A stretch of DNA of 64,000 bases from Coemansia sp. RSA 487 (lineage: Eukaryota; Kickxellomycota; Kickxellomycetes; Kickxellales; Kickxellaceae). The notes beneath the pieces are model-generated. The model saw only the letters and a list, made by a program, of their open reading frames with translations, ran no database searches and was not told the DNA's origin. The DNA is taken from NCBI GenBank assembly GCA_027577595.1, contig JANBRJ010000015.1, positions 183,379 to 247,378 of the forward strand. Reading direction: 5' to 3'. Position 1 is the first letter of the stretch. Every line of letters starts with the position of its first letter. Positions 9,749-20,600 of this stretch are shown piece after piece. The translations under genes and the position numbers were made by a program.

Positions 9749-10954
9749 ATGAGTTTACTTAGTCCAAGCACGCTGGGCTTGGTGGCTCTAGGGCTATTTG
9801 GCGTTTACAAGTACCGGCGGTACATTGATGATTGCCGTGTCAAGATAGTGACAAGCGAATGCAAGACTTCAGCAATCGTGCGGCAAACAGATACCGAAGG
9901 GACGATAACGCTGCACGATATATTGTACACCGAATGCCCGACACTGACGGATCCTAGAGAGACGATGGTGCCAACGCCATATTTGGCAACAGGGTTACTG
10001 CAAACGATATATGCAACAATGATGATCAGGAAGCGCGATAACAGTAGCGACATAGTGTACAGGAGGCAACTTATAACAATGGAGGATGGCGCCACGATTT
10101 CGCTTGATTGGTGTACAAGTAGCAGCGATCTAAGTGAAGCTCCTGTGGTGATGATTATGTCAGGAGTTGGCGGGTCATCGCAGGAACACCATATCCGGGC
10201 GCTAGCCAAATCGTTGGCGCTTTCTTCTTTGCTGACGCCTCGTGTAGTAGTGGTCAACCACAGAGGCACCGCGCATACTCCTATCACTTCGTCGCGGCCC
10301 TACGATGTTGGATTCACCGATGATCTGCGCACAGTCGTCAACCACATAAGCAGCGAGTATCCTGGGTCGAAGATTGTTGGTGTGGGGTTCTCGATGGGCG
10401 CCAACATCCTGACAAAGTACATGGGCGAAGAAGGCCCCTTGTGTCCGCTGGCGTGCGCAGTGGCCGTGTGCTGCCCCTTCGATATCGAAGTATCGGGAGC
10501 GGCAATGAACGAAAGCAATGTACTGAACAACCATGTGTTCCAGCCCGCCGTCATGAGCACGCTGATGCGAGCGCTCAAGAGGGCCGAGCATTTGGAGCTG
10601 AATCCCGAATGGAACCTGGATATCACGCGGATCAGGAACGCTAAGCGGTTAAGCGAGCTGGAGGACGAACTGTTGGTCAAGATCAACGGGTACAGCGACA
10701 GGACCGAGTACTATAGAAAATCAAGCAGCGCCCGCTTTGTTGACCATATTACTGTGCCGCTCCTCGCCATCAATTCGTTGGATGACAGGATCACCCCGCC
10801 GCAAGGAATCCCTGTCCACAAGTTTACGGAAAACCCAAACATTGCGCTGGCCCTGGTTCCGCATGGTGGGCATCTAGGGTTCCTTACTGGTGTGCCGCCA
10901 AGGATTTGGTTCATCAAGCCGATAGAAGAATTCATCACCGCAATTCTCAGATAA
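9749..10954 (+). CDS. Alpha/beta hydrolase of the ABHD1/3 - EHT1/EEB1 family
   Basis: 401 residues in one exon. An N-terminal hydrophobic segment (about 4-20, LSPSTLGLVALGLFGVYK) would anchor it in a membrane. The catalytic triad is visible: nucleophile elbow G-F-S215-M-G, acid in SLDDRITPP (Asp345 or Asp346) and His375 in HGGHLGF. VVVNHRGTAHTPITS is the family's strand-turn after the core, and MSGVGGSSQEHHIR is the oxyanion region. Yeast members (Eht1, Eeb1, YMR210W) are medium-chain ethyl-ester synthases or monoacylglycerol lipases; mammalian ABHD3 is a phospholipase. Substrate cannot be chosen from sequence. The gene is convergent with the SDR, 115 bp away. Confidence 0.9.
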   Translation: MSLLSPSTLGLVALGLFGVYKYRRYIDDCRVKIVTSECKTSAIVRQTDTEGTITLHDILYTECPTLTDPRETMVPTPYLATGLLQTIYATMMIRKRDNSSDIVYRRQLITMEDGATISLDWCTSSSDLSEAPVVMIMSGVGGSSQEHHIRALAKSLALSSLLTPRVVVVNHRGTAHTPITSSRPYDVGFTDDLRTVVNHISSEYPGSKIVGVGFSMGANILTKYMGEEGPLCPLACAVAVCCPFDIEVSGAAMNESNVLNNHVFQPAVMSTLMRALKRAEHLELNPEWNLDITRIRNAKRLSELEDELLVKINGYSDRTEYYRKSSSARFVDHITVPLLAINSLDDRITPPQGIPVHKFTENPNIALALVPHGGHLGFLTGVPPRIWFIKPIEEFITAILR

Positions 10955-11069
10955 TTTTTTATTTTTATTTTTAAATAATACTTGATCATTCGTACGAGAG
11001 GGGAAGAGGGGGGGGGGAAGCAAGAAAGCAGCAGCAGCAACAGCAGCAGCGGGTTCGCGAAAACAAAAA

Positions 11070-12131
11070 TTACTTTGAAGCCTTGGTAATAAGGTTCTCG
11101 GTATACTCCCACAGCTTGTCTTGCTCGGCAACATCGCCAGCAATAGGATGGGACGCCATCGGCAATGCGCGCGCGTAGAATTCGCCCGACACGTCCTTTG
11201 CGTCGGGAGACAGGGCCAAGTAGATCGAAGACAGCGCGCCAGTCATCGGGTCGATAAGCAGGGCGTTTTCAAAAGCGTTCTTTATGCTGTTAGTGCTGAC
11301 ATGGCGGCTCAAGTTAGTCGCCACCCACCCTGGATGCATGGCATTGACAGAGATTCCAGGAGCCTTGCGCGCCAGTGCGGTAGTAAAAAGAACATTGGCC
11401 AGCTTCGAGTACGCGTAGTTCTCAGTGCGGCTGTACTTTGCCTCGTCAGCCACTGCATCATAGTCTATTTTTTGAACCATGAAAGCGCCCAAAGATGCAA
11501 CTATGACGACACGTGCATGCGGCGCTTCCTTCAGCTCGTCCAGCAGCCCTGTGGTCAGCGCAAAATGGCCCACATGGTTGGTCCCGAACTGCATCTCCAC
11601 GCCGTCCTTCGTCTTGCTGTAGGGGCACATCATTACACCAGCGTTGTTGACCAAAACATCGAGCGCCTTGCCGCGCGCCTTAAACTCGGCCACAAACTTG
11701 TGAACGCTTTGCAACGAAGCCAGATCAAGCTCCACAAACTCATACCGCCCCTCGTGTCCCGTCTGCCGCTGTAGCCGCTCCACTGCCTCTTGTCCGGCTT
11801 CGCTGTTCCTGCATGCAAGGATCGTATGGTACCCGGCGCGACCCAGTGCCTTGGCCGTCTCGAAGCCAATTCCGCTGTTGGCTCCAGTTACTATGGCCAT
11901 ACGTTCGTTTTCCACAAATTCATCCCCGTGGCTTCCGCGGCTGTCCATAACGATCCGGTCAACTCGGCTGCTGATCGATGGAACCGTGCGATCAATCTTG
12001 GATCCCAATCCGTAGATAAGCTCGCTGGTAAGCATCGTATAGAACCCCACGCGATTAATCAGCTTGCTCTTGGGCTGCGAAAAGGTGTGTACCTTCGCTT
12101 CAAACGAATTCATTGCTGATTCAAGACCCAT
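11070..12131 (-). CDS. Short-chain dehydrogenase/reductase, retinol dehydrogenase (RDH11-14)-like
   Basis: 353 residues in one exon. Classical SDR features in order: cofactor-binding TGANSGIG (82-89), an Arg-Asn pair after strand 2 (LACRNS) that suggests NADP(H), NNAGVM (162-167), GTNHVGHFALT, catalytic Ser in VASLGAF (213), and the Tyr239-x3-Lys243 pair in NYAYSKLANVLF, then NAMHPGWVAT. The arrangement is that of the RDH11-14/WWOX branch that reduces or oxidises retinoid-like and lipid aldehydes. The natural substrate in this fungus is unknown. The N-terminal ~75 residues before the Rossmann fold form an extension that could help membrane association. Confidence 0.9.
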   Translation of the reverse strand: MGLESAMNSFEAKVHTFSQPKSKLINRVGFYTMLTSELIYGLGSKIDRTVPSISSRVDRIVMDSRGSHGDEFVENERMAIVTGANSGIGFETAKALGRAGYHTILACRNSEAGQEAVERLQRQTGHEGRYEFVELDLASLQSVHKFVAEFKARGKALDVLVNNAGVMMCPYSKTKDGVEMQFGTNHVGHFALTTGLLDELKEAPHARVVIVASLGAFMVQKIDYDAVADEAKYSRTENYAYSKLANVLFTTALARKAPGISVNAMHPGWVATNLSRHVSTNSIKNAFENALLIDPMTGALSSIYLALSPDAKDVSGEFYARALPMASHPIAGDVAEQDKLWEYTENLITKASK

Positions 12132-12180
12132 TGTAAGAGAGTATGTTTCTTGACAGAAGCTATTAATATTTGAAGTCTAC

Positions 12181-12214
12181 TTATTTTATTTTATTTTATT
12201 TTATTTTATTTTTT
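12181..12214. repeat. (TTATT)n pentanucleotide microsatellite
   Basis: At least six perfect TTATT units followed by a T run and an A run, lying about 50 bp upstream of the SDR start. The rest of the 12132-12712 interval is SDR upstream sequence and AP180 3' flank, in which I see no further gene. Confidence 0.9.
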
Positions 12215-12712
12215 AAAAAAAAACCCAAGATCAAAGAGAAGACAAGGATGAGGATATATGTTTGGTACGAAAAATATTTTTGGTCTTTTTATTTCTACAA
12301 AATAAAAAGTTCTTCCCTCCCCTCCACCTTTTTAGCCGCTGCAGAAATAGTGTAGAAGTCTTTCCTCCCTCATGCTGTGAAACAAACAGAGTGAGCCTGG
12401 GCTGTAGCATTCGTCATTAAAAAAACAATCGGCGGAGCAATTTCGGTGTTTGTAAAAATTCTAGACCAGCGATTTTTTAGGATCAGTAAGTTATCGAATC
12501 CACATTGTCAATAACTGCTGACGCATGTAGCAAAACGGTCACATGTGATTTCTGGTACTATATGTAATGCAAAGCAGCGGAAAGCATAACCCAACCCAGT
12601 GAGAGAAAAAGTAAACAAACATGGTTGGTTGTATTACGGCCAAAAAAAACATTCAATGCCTAAAAAGAGGTAACAAAAAAAACGCCCCTCCCCTGCTTGC
12701 TGTTTCTTCAAC

Positions 12713-15202
12713 TTATTTGAACACGTCAAAGTTGGCAAAGTTGCCATTGTTGTTCATCGCAGAAGCTGCTTGGATGTTCTGGGAACCACCGCCAGCCTGG
12801 GGCTGTATGTGATGCATTTGTTGCTGTTGCTGAGGGAATCCTGTAAATGCACTTGCGTTAGTGTTGCTGATATTGTTGCTACCAAATGACATTGGAAAGT
12901 TTCCTGTGCTTGTCGCCGAAGACGATTCAAGATACATTGTCTGCCGTTGCGTAAACGGGTTGTACGATGCTTGCCGGACCTGGATATGCTGTACTTGTTG
13001 TTGTTGTTGCTGCTGCTGCTGCTGCTGCTGTGGCGCCTGGATGTTCAGCTGTGCCATTTGTCCTACCATCATCGCTTGCTGCGACATTGCATCAGATTGG
13101 GTCGGATACATCGATTGCCTAAATGGGTTGTTTGCCGATACATTCACGTATCCTCCTCCGGCATTGCTATTCTGCGTCGTCAGAGCCTGCAATGGCGACG
13201 CTGTTATATTGGCCGACGAAAATGGCATCGACGCTTGTGGCATAGCAGGGGCAGTGTTTACCGATGCAAATGGCGTGCTCATCGATGTTCCAGAAAACGT
13301 ATCAAACGGCTGCTGAACATTGTTTGCAGAGTAGTCATTGAATCCACTGCCGTTACCATTTGTTGTTGCAAATGGGTTACTGAGTGCTTGGAACATGGCA
13401 TCAAAGTCTGTCATTCCAGGTTGCTGCTGCTGCTGCTGCTGTTGTTGTATCTGCTGTATACCTGTAGCACTACTTCCGACCGTTGTTGTTGAAGCAAACG
13501 CGCCAGCACCAAATGGCGTTGCCATATCTAAATTGTTGTTGTTGCTGTTGCTGTTTTGGCTTGTCTGGTTGGCAGGGATCACAGCTGTTGTCTCGTCGTC
13601 AATGCTAGAGAAAAAGTCAATAAAGTCCATCTCCGCTGCTGCTGTTTCTGCTGTATCGTTCTTCGCAATCTCTTTTGTCGCAGTCAAGGATTCTGCTTTC
13701 GCGCCAGAAGAAGACATAGAAACAGGCGCCCTTTCGCTATCTGGCTTGATCCTCGTTGATGCTGATCGATCTGACGTTTTCGCTGCTGCTGCTGCTGCTG
13801 CTTGCGACGAAGGTGGCGGCGGTGTGTCGCCACTTATTGCCAGGATCTCCGGCTTTAGACGAAGCCCATAGTCAGGCTTGGTCCGCTTTGCCGTGCTATG
13901 CACCGTGTTTCCTCTACTGCTGTCACCCGCGGCCTGGTTTGCCGCCGACGGCGGAGGAGGGCTTGCCCTTTTGGCATTCCGCTTCATCTCGTTTATAGTG
14001 GGAAGCCGTTCCTCCGGCGACATGCTCAAAAAGCCTTCCAGCGCCTTTGACAGCGACAGCGGCGCATGGTTCAGACTGGGGATAGTAAAGCCAAATATCG
14101 ACTCGAATCGCCGGGCAATCTTCAAGTATTCATCGGCACGGTCGGTCAGCTTGACAAAGCGCTTATACAGATCAAGCGCTCGCCGCATGTCGTCTTCGTC
14201 CATTTCGAAATAGACCTTGAGCATCTTCATGACGCCCTGGTTCATCACCTGGAACAATTTGAGCATATCGCGCAGACAGTACCGGAATGCAGAGAACGTT
14301 GTTTCGTTATCAAGGGTATCGGAGTCAAAGCGGTTTTTCAGCACAGAGTGCAGTTGCTTCTGGACTGTCGAAACCTCGAGAAGCAGGAACCTGATGTCGT
14401 TAGGGTGTTTCATATAAATCTGCGATCCAACCGGGTTCTTTTGCGATACGTGGTCGATGCGGATGGCCTTGAAGGCGAGTACCTTGTCGCCCAGATACGC
14501 AGCATACGTCCGAACATTTTTGCTTTGCTCAAACTCGGATACTCCTATATTAGCCATAATAAAGCCCACGTATAGCCAAGCAATTAGCACAGTGGAAGGT
14601 GAGCATTCAGATCACAGCTGGCCCTTTGACAATCAAGCATCCTCCAGGCAAAGCATTGGATACGAGGGGAGGGCTGTGCGCATACCTTTTGTGTTGTGGC
14701 GGTCGCGGAACCGGCTCATGTCGAGAACATTTGGGTGGTGGATCAAGTAGTCGTAGATCACCTGTCCATTGCCTTCGTGCATCAGGATGTGAACGACAAT
14801 CAGTGCTTTGAATGATATCTACAGAACGAAATAAATATAAAAAAGACAAGGCTTCCATAGTGTTTAGGGCAGGAAAGAGGCATATGCTTTTCTCATAAGA
14901 ATCGGGCCAGAGCCAACAACAGAAAAGCTTCTTGCTTTTTTTTAGCTCCAACTTACCGCCCAGTTGGCTTCTGAAAACCTAGCCTGAAGAAGCATAAACA
15001 GTTCTTCCATCGAAACGCCAGACAAGGTCATCTGAATGAGCGCTACAACACAAAAGTCGAATAAATAAACAGCGTTAATGTCTAGAGTCCTTTGAATTTA
15101 ACGGTCGCTTAAATAAATGCGTTCTATATACGTACTGTCTACGTGTTTCTGTTTAGGATGGACGATATCCTTGCGCGTAGCTTTGAAAACAGCCTTTTCC
15201 AT
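12713..15202 (-). CDS. AP180/CALM clathrin assembly protein (YAP1801/1802-like), four exons
   Basis: Join on the minus strand: 15202..15136, 15042..14957, 14818..14686, 14544..12713, giving 705 residues. The introns (93, 138 and 141 nt) start GTACGT, GTAAGT, GTATGC and end TAG. The joins restore the ANTH-domain N-terminus: KAVFKATRKDIVHPKQKHVD, then ARFSEANWA, then ALIVVHILMHEGNG and MSRFRDR, then NVRTYAAYLGDK. KATRK and the KQKH lysines/histidine form the expected PtdIns(4,5)P2 patch. After ANTH (to about 290), the tail is disordered, with two long poly-Gln runs coded by CAA/CAG tracts (12994-13031, 13422-13449) and three NPF motifs (NPFATT, NPFRQS, NPFTQR) that bind EH-domain proteins such as Pan1/Ede1. 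The predicted role is cargo and coat recruitment in clathrin endocytosis. Confidence 0.93.
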
Positions 15203-15812
15203 TTTCAGAAGAGTGCGAATTGTTTTATGAGGCGCTTTCTACTATTATTGCTGTTTTTTTATAAAAACAAAAGGTTTAGAGTTAAGGTAGAGAAGAGTGC
15301 GGGAAAAAGGACCTTTTTCACTGGGTTGGTTCCTAAAGTGTCGGACGGAAAAAAAAAGCGTCGGAACGAAACAGGTACCAATAAGTTTCTGCTTCGATAG
15401 AAGCTGGAATAAAACGCAACAAGCGGAATCCCACTTTGTATTAAGAGGTAGTAGTAGCAGAAGAAAGAAAAAGAGATAAAAAAGAAGGTATAGAAAATAG
15501 CAAAAGGGAAAGAGTTTAAAAAAATCCGTTCCCAGAGACAAGAAAAAGGGGGGGAGGAAGAGAGAAAAGCACTAGAACCTCTAGGCACTTTCACTTTGTT
15601 CAGTTGGATCAAAGAAAACGAAAACATCAAGACAATCGAGTTTCAAAGTGCCAGCGAAAACTCCACGATAATGCTGGATTCCATTAGGACATAGCATTTG
15701 CATGTTTAGCAAAGGTGGGTTATAATCGCACACACAAAAAACTGGAAATATAGAGAAAAGCCCTCTTTGCTGCACTACTACTGCTGCTTCAGAAAAGAAA
15801 AGAAAAGAACAT
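15203..15812. other. Intergenic: AP180 5' flank and WD40 gene 3' flank
   Basis: 610 bp of purine-rich (GAAAA-type) sequence on the plus strand. No frame in it carries a recognisable motif. The low-complexity short frames here are rejected as genes. Confidence 0.5.
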
Positions 15813-18800
15813 TTACTGATCGGGCATGTCCTTGACGCGCTTGCAGTGCTTGCAAACCAGGAGAGTCGGGCCGCGGTGCTTCTGTTTGCTGTCTGCTTCA
15901 GCCGAACCCGCCACCGCAAACTCCAGAAACTGCGCATGGCCGCAATATTTGCAAACATCGCCGCCGGTCCTTGTGGCCAGGCCGCCTGCACCAGACGCTG
16001 GCAGCATAGCCAGCGGCGGGACGGTTGTTGCGGAGGCAGCGGGATCCTGCGGAAACACAAGAGGCATATGCGGCTGCTCATCGCCGCCGCCGCCGCCTCC
16101 TCCCGATACAGCTCTGGCACGCAACCGCAGCGATCCCGATCCGTCGTCGTTGGTCGACGCGGCACTCGAGATGCCGGCAAACGTGGAGGAGCTGCTTCGC
16201 TTCTGCGACATCCTGCGCCCAAGCCTGCCCCAGAACGATGACACCGGCCGAGCGCTGGCCGATCCGTTGAGAGCCTTGGGGCTTTCCGAGCCCTGCTGGG
16301 CGGCGAGAAGCGACCTCTGGAACTCGTCTGCCTGCTTCTGGCTCATCGTGCCTCGCCTGCTCTGCGACATCGAGTATCCGCTGAGATCGTCTGCGGCCAG
16401 ACCGCCGCTGTGCTTGCTAGCATGCCGGCTCAGTGAGCTAAGGCTCTCCTTGGCTTTCAGTAGCGATGTGCGCGATCCGCCGTGCACGCCCGCGCTATGC
16501 GCGCCATGGCGACGCCGCATGTTGATATCTTTGCGGAACACTCGGATGTTGCCAAACGTGTCGGCAGAGACAATGATGGCAGTCATGTCCTCGACCATCC
16601 TATCGGCCTCTTCGGCCTCTGCCGCCTGCGAAGAAGAGGCGTCGCCTCTAAATGTACCGTCGACAGAAGCACCGGGGATGTTTTCAACCTCGCCGTTCGC
16701 GCCGGTAAAGCGGGCCTTGGGCCGCGACAGGATCGGGTCCTCGTGGTCGGCCAGGTACTGAAGCGTTGCAGCCGGAGCAAACAGCGCCTGGGACACAGCC
16801 GCATCGTGTGCTGGAAAGTACTCGTAGATGGACTTTTCCTCGACCTTTCCATCCAGGCTTTCCCACTCGGCGCTATCATCCGGCTGGGGCAGCTTTTCAG
16901 CGTGGGGCGCTGCCTCCTTTCCGCCGCCCTGGTTGTTGCGCCGCTTTCCAAACAGCGTTGCAAGCAGCGGCTTCCGATCCATGATGCTGCTGCTGCTGCC
17001 GCCGCCGCCGCCGCCCGGGCCCTTGGGCAACGCTCTGGCCTCGGCAGCCGCCGTTGCGTTGCTTCTTGCCGCAACGCGGCCGACACGCCGGATGTGGTCG
17101 CTCTGCGGGTGTGTGGCGACGGTGGCCGCATTGTCCTGCGCAACAGACCATACGTAGATGTTGTGGTCCTCGGAGCCAGACACGATGTAGCGGGCGTCGG
17201 AGCTGAGCCGCGCATATGACTGGCTGGAGGCGTTGGCGTGGCCCTTGTACTTGCGCTGCACCTTGCGGTCCCTGGGCAAGAACATGCGTAGCCGCGAGTC
17301 GTTGCTTGACACCAGAAGCTGGTAGTTTTTGGACTCGAGGCTGGACAGCGTCTCCTGCGCGGCGGGCCCAAGCAGCCGGCGCGCCATTGCAGGCGGCAGC
17401 TGGCCTGTTGGCGCAAACGAGAAGCCGGTGATCTTGCTGCCCTTTGCATTGCGGCCGCGCGACGACCGAGCGTGCATCCGGCCCAGAACAGCCAGCCCGT
17501 CGGTTGAGTAGAAGACGCACATGCCGCGGTACGTGCCGGCAACAATGTGGTCGCCCCGGGGGCTGGTGAAGCCGACGGTCGTCACCATCTGGCCCTCGGG
17601 CAGCCCGGTCCACTGGCGCACGCCGCGCGCAGGAATGTCCCACAGCCGCAGGCGGCAGTCCAGTGATCCCGAGATAAACAGCCGGTCGTCGCGTGGGTTG
17701 AAGGCTACCGACGTGACGATGTCGCGGTGCCGGAACGTGCACAGGCACTCGGGGCGGTGCGGGTGCCACAGCCGCACAGTGCGGTCCATCGACGCTGACA
17801 GGAGGAACCCGTTCTTGGACCACGAGAGTGACAGGATGTCTGCCGCATGTCCGACATATGACCGGAACGGCACCGGCTCCAGCAGCTCATACGCGTGCAT
17901 CGGATGCAGCTGCGCCGCAACCAGAGCCGTGCACGCGTCGCCGCAGCTCTCGTCTGTCTGTTCGCCCAAGGGCGATTGCTTCTGCCTGGCCGAATCGAGT
18001 GGCACGTCCCCGGCGGGCTCAGTGCCTGCTGCGCACGCGATGTGCTCTGCGTCCTCGGAAACGGTGGCAGGGACGGGCACCTGCTGCAGGCCAGCAACAT
18101 GGCCATCTTGCTGCGCGTGCGGCAGCGGAATTCTATGCGCTGCAGAAGACGACGAAAGGTTTGACTGTCCAACAGAGAACGACCGGCCGTGGTGCTTGGC
18201 TCTAGCAATCGGCGCAGAGTTGGCAAACGGCATCATATCCGCGCCGTCGGCAGGAAGAATTGATTGCTGCCGCCCATGATGCATCTTGCCGACTGTCGCT
18301 GGGCCGCTATCTGGAACAACGCCCAGGCTGGTTGTCGCTGTCCGCGTGCGAGGCATTGCGGGAGGCGCCGCCTGTCCCTGCGCCTGCGTCTGTCCCTGCG
18401 CCTGCCCCTGTCCCTGCATCTGTGGCAACAGCTGTGCTGGAGAATGCTGCTTCTGCGGCGACGGCGATGCCGAGCCGGGCGATCGGGGGTTCTGCTTCTT
18501 CTCGCGATCCTGCTCGCGCGCAAACGGAGCAATGCGCCATATCCGAACAACGCCGTCCTGTCCGCCAGCAGCCAGATACTTGCCACACACGCTAAACTCC
18601 ATTGCCCAGATCGCGTTCTTCTGCGCGGTCGCGGATTCGTTCGAGTGTGCTCTGATGATTGATGAGGGAACCGAGCTATGCGATTCGACACTGTGTGCAA
18701 TGGACGGGGTGCGCTTTTTAAACATATCGGTGGGATCCTTGTGCTCGGCACCAGCGTTGTTGCTATTGCTGCGCATTGTTGCTGTTTCGAGCATGCGACG

Positions 18801-20429
18801 CCGAAGACTGCCTGTGTTTGAGACGTCGGCGCCAACGGCGCCCGAAGCGTCACGCTTTGGAGAGGCAGGCACACTGTGCTCTGAGATGCCAAGCTGGGTG
18901 TGTGCTGCTGCTGCTGCTGCTACTGCCAACGACCCTGTAGCAGCGCCGCTCCCTGCTTCGGGCCGCTGCTGCTGTGGCGATATGACTGGACTCGATGGCG
19001 TGCCGGCATTGGCCGGCCTGGCTTGCCCATTGGCCACAGTCTGTCTGCCGGCCATTTGCCTCTGCTTCTGGATCATCCGAGATGTGGCTTCGCTGTAAAC
19101 GCCAGGGGTTATCTCTTGTGCTAGAAACAGGCGCCACAGAACACGACGCTTGACACGCTTAACACGGGGCGAGATAAAGCGCCAAGCCTCAACAGCGCGT
19201 GTTTTGGACTCGGTGCGCTGCGTTGTGGCGGCGGCGTGGTAGAATTGTTCTACATCCGAGGGAAGAAAGTCCGCCTCATCGAGTGCAAGCTCGTCGTTGG
19301 AGTTGTCGTCGGATTCGCTTTCCTCTGACATTTCGGACTCGTCCGAGGACAGTGTACTTGACCTGGCTTTGGCGACCGCCTCTGCTTGTCCAGAAGCCGA
19401 GGCCGACGCCGATCGACGTCGATTTTGGCTGCTTGCTGAGCGACGTGCCGGCGACGTGGCCTCAGGGGCATCCAGCTGTGGAGCCTTGCTCAGACGCCGC
19501 ATGTACCTGCGCTTCTCCTCGCTACCTGGCTTGAAGCGCAGACCCGTGCGCTGCGACACATTTCGCGAAATGGGATCCTTCTGTACAGCCTGTTTGTACT
19601 CGGCGTTGCTGGCCTGCTTTGCGGGGTCTGTCACAGGTGCCGCCGGTAGCCGCAGCATTCGCGCAAACGCGCCCTTTGTCGGGGTTGGCGGGCGGTTGTG
19701 CTCGGGGTTGTTTGCGTTGGCGTCGGCAAGGCACTGCTCGTCAAGGTCAGCGGCGACAGAAGTGCCTCCCGAGGGAACCTGTAATACCATTCCGGCCGAT
19801 GGAGGCGAGTCGTTTTCATCGTCTTCGTTCTCGTTGTTTTTGGCTTTGGGCTTGGCGCCATTGTCGATAGAGTCTGGCGTGGGCGGCGTGACGGCACCGA
19901 TGCTGCCGGCGTCACCTCCCGCCGAACGTAGCGGCTCGTTTGCCTTTGTCCTTGTCCTTGCCCTTGCCCTGGCTGCTGCTTCGGCATCGGCTGCCGACTG
20001 CTGAAGAACGGCGTCTGGATGCTCTGAGGGCGGCGACTCTGCGGGGCTGGACGACGCCAGCGGATTCACGTAGCTGACAAAGCTGTAGACTCCGTCAACG
20101 ACGTTTGCCAGGCTGCCGCCGACAGCCTCGGCAACCTTTGACTTCATCGCGTTTGGGATAATGGTAAACTTGTTGAGAGCGGCTGTGTGCTGTGGGTCGG
20201 CCAGCTTGGGCTTCGTGGTGAAGGCACCTGGGAAATCGACGGCCGAAGGCGTTCTGGCGACAGCAAATCGTGATGGGTTGGGCAGAGTATCGCTAATAGC
20301 GGTTGGTGAATTAGGTGTATGGTAGATAGATAGGGAAGAGGCGTCGTTTGCTGATGGCGTGTTTACGTGCGAATCTGTTGCCTGCGAAGCAGTGCTTGCA
20401 AGCGGATCATGGCTGCTGCTTTGCGCCAT
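15813..20429 (-). CDS. Large WD40-repeat protein, WDR44/Dgr2-like, with C-terminal zinc ribbon
   Basis: 1538 residues in one exon. The N-terminal ~600 residues are disordered and rich in Ser/Pro/Ala, with acidic patches. The WD propeller starts near 606 (AIWAMEFSVCGKYLAAGGQDG), is interrupted by a ~230-residue low-complexity insert (Gly/Gln repeats), and resumes near 855 (YVGHAADILSLSWSKNGFLL, SASMDRTVRLWH, GSLDCRLRLWD), continuing to about 1110, with a last blade near 1291 (IIVSADTFGNIRVFRK). The insert between blade 1 and blade 2 and the order of motifs match WDR44 (a Rab11 effector) and its fungal relatives such as yeast Dgr2/YMR102C. At the extreme C-terminus two Cys pairs (CKYC about 1491, CKHC about 1526) form a likely zinc ribbon. 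A role in endosomal or secretory traffic is inferred from the family. Confidence 0.85.
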   Translation of the reverse strand: MAQSSSHDPLASTASQATDSHVNTPSANDASSLSIYHTPNSPTAISDTLPNPSRFAVARTPSAVDFPGAFTTKPKLADPQHTAALNKFTIIPNAMKSKVAEAVGGSLANVVDGVYSFVSYVNPLASSSPAESPPSEHPDAVLQQSAADAEAAARARARTRTKANEPLRSAGGDAGSIGAVTPPTPDSIDNGAKPKAKNNENEDDENDSPPSAGMVLQVPSGGTSVAADLDEQCLADANANNPEHNRPPTPTKGAFARMLRLPAAPVTDPAKQASNAEYKQAVQKDPISRNVSQRTGLRFKPGSEEKRRYMRRLSKAPQLDAPEATSPARRSASSQNRRRSASASASGQAEAVAKARSSTLSSDESEMSEESESDDNSNDELALDEADFLPSDVEQFYHAAATTQRTESKTRAVEAWRFISPRVKRVKRRVLWRLFLAQEITPGVYSEATSRMIQKQRQMAGRQTVANGQARPANAGTPSSPVISPQQQRPEAGSGAATGSLAVAAAAAAHTQLGISEHSVPASPKRDASGAVGADVSNTGSLRRRMLETATMRSNSNNAGAEHKDPTDMFKKRTPSIAHSVESHSSVPSSIIRAHSNESATAQKNAIWAMEFSVCGKYLAAGGQDGVVRIWRIAPFAREQDREKKQNPRSPGSASPSPQKQHSPAQLLPQMQGQGQAQGQTQAQGQAAPPAMPRTRTATTSLGVVPDSGPATVGKMHHGRQQSILPADGADMMPFANSAPIARAKHHGRSFSVGQSNLSSSSAAHRIPLPHAQQDGHVAGLQQVPVPATVSEDAEHIACAAGTEPAGDVPLDSARQKQSPLGEQTDESCGDACTALVAAQLHPMHAYELLEPVPFRSYVGHAADILSLSWSKNGFLLSASMDRTVRLWHPHRPECLCTFRHRDIVTSVAFNPRDDRLFISGSLDCRLRLWDIPARGVRQWTGLPEGQMVTTVGFTSPRGDHIVAGTYRGMCVFYSTDGLAVLGRMHARSSRGRNAKGSKITGFSFAPTGQLPPAMARRLLGPAAQETLSSLESKNYQLLVSSNDSRLRMFLPRDRKVQRKYKGHANASSQSYARLSSDARYIVSGSEDHNIYVWSVAQDNAATVATHPQSDHIRRVGRVAARSNATAAAEARALPKGPGGGGGGSSSSIMDRKPLLATLFGKRRNNQGGGKEAAPHAEKLPQPDDSAEWESLDGKVEEKSIYEYFPAHDAAVSQALFAPAATLQYLADHEDPILSRPKARFTGANGEVENIPGASVDGTFRGDASSSQAAEAEEADRMVEDMTAIIVSADTFGNIRVFRKDINMRRRHGAHSAGVHGGSRTSLLKAKESLSSLSRHASKHSGGLAADDLSGYSMSQSRRGTMSQKQADEFQRSLLAAQQGSESPKALNGSASARPVSSFWGRLGRRMSQKRSSSSTFAGISSAASTNDDGSGSLRLRARAVSGGGGGGGDEQPHMPLVFPQDPAASATTVPPLAMLPASGAGGLATRTGGDVCKYCGHAQFLEFAVAGSAEADSKQKHRGPTLLVCKHCKRVKDMPDQ

Positions 20430-20505
20430 TTGCTGGAAGGCGGGATTTTCACGCTTTTGCTTTGTGGACCTTGTTGCAGCTGCTTTGCTGATAAAGACGC
20501 CAATC

Positions 20506-20600
20506 TTCTTGATGTTGTTGTTGTTGTTGTTGTCGTTGCTGCTGCTGCTGCCGTTGCTGCTGCTGCTGCTGCTGCTACTGCTTGCACTGCTGTCCTTTTG
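20506..20600. repeat. Trinucleotide microsatellite (GTT)n / (CTG)n in the WD40 gene 5' flank
   Basis: Consecutive TTG and CTG units with few interruptions, ~80 bp upstream of the WD40 start codon. On the gene strand this reads (CAG)n and (CAA)n. A long GC-rich CAG tract in a leader can form hairpins. No ORF evidence links it to the coding sequence. Confidence 0.8.
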
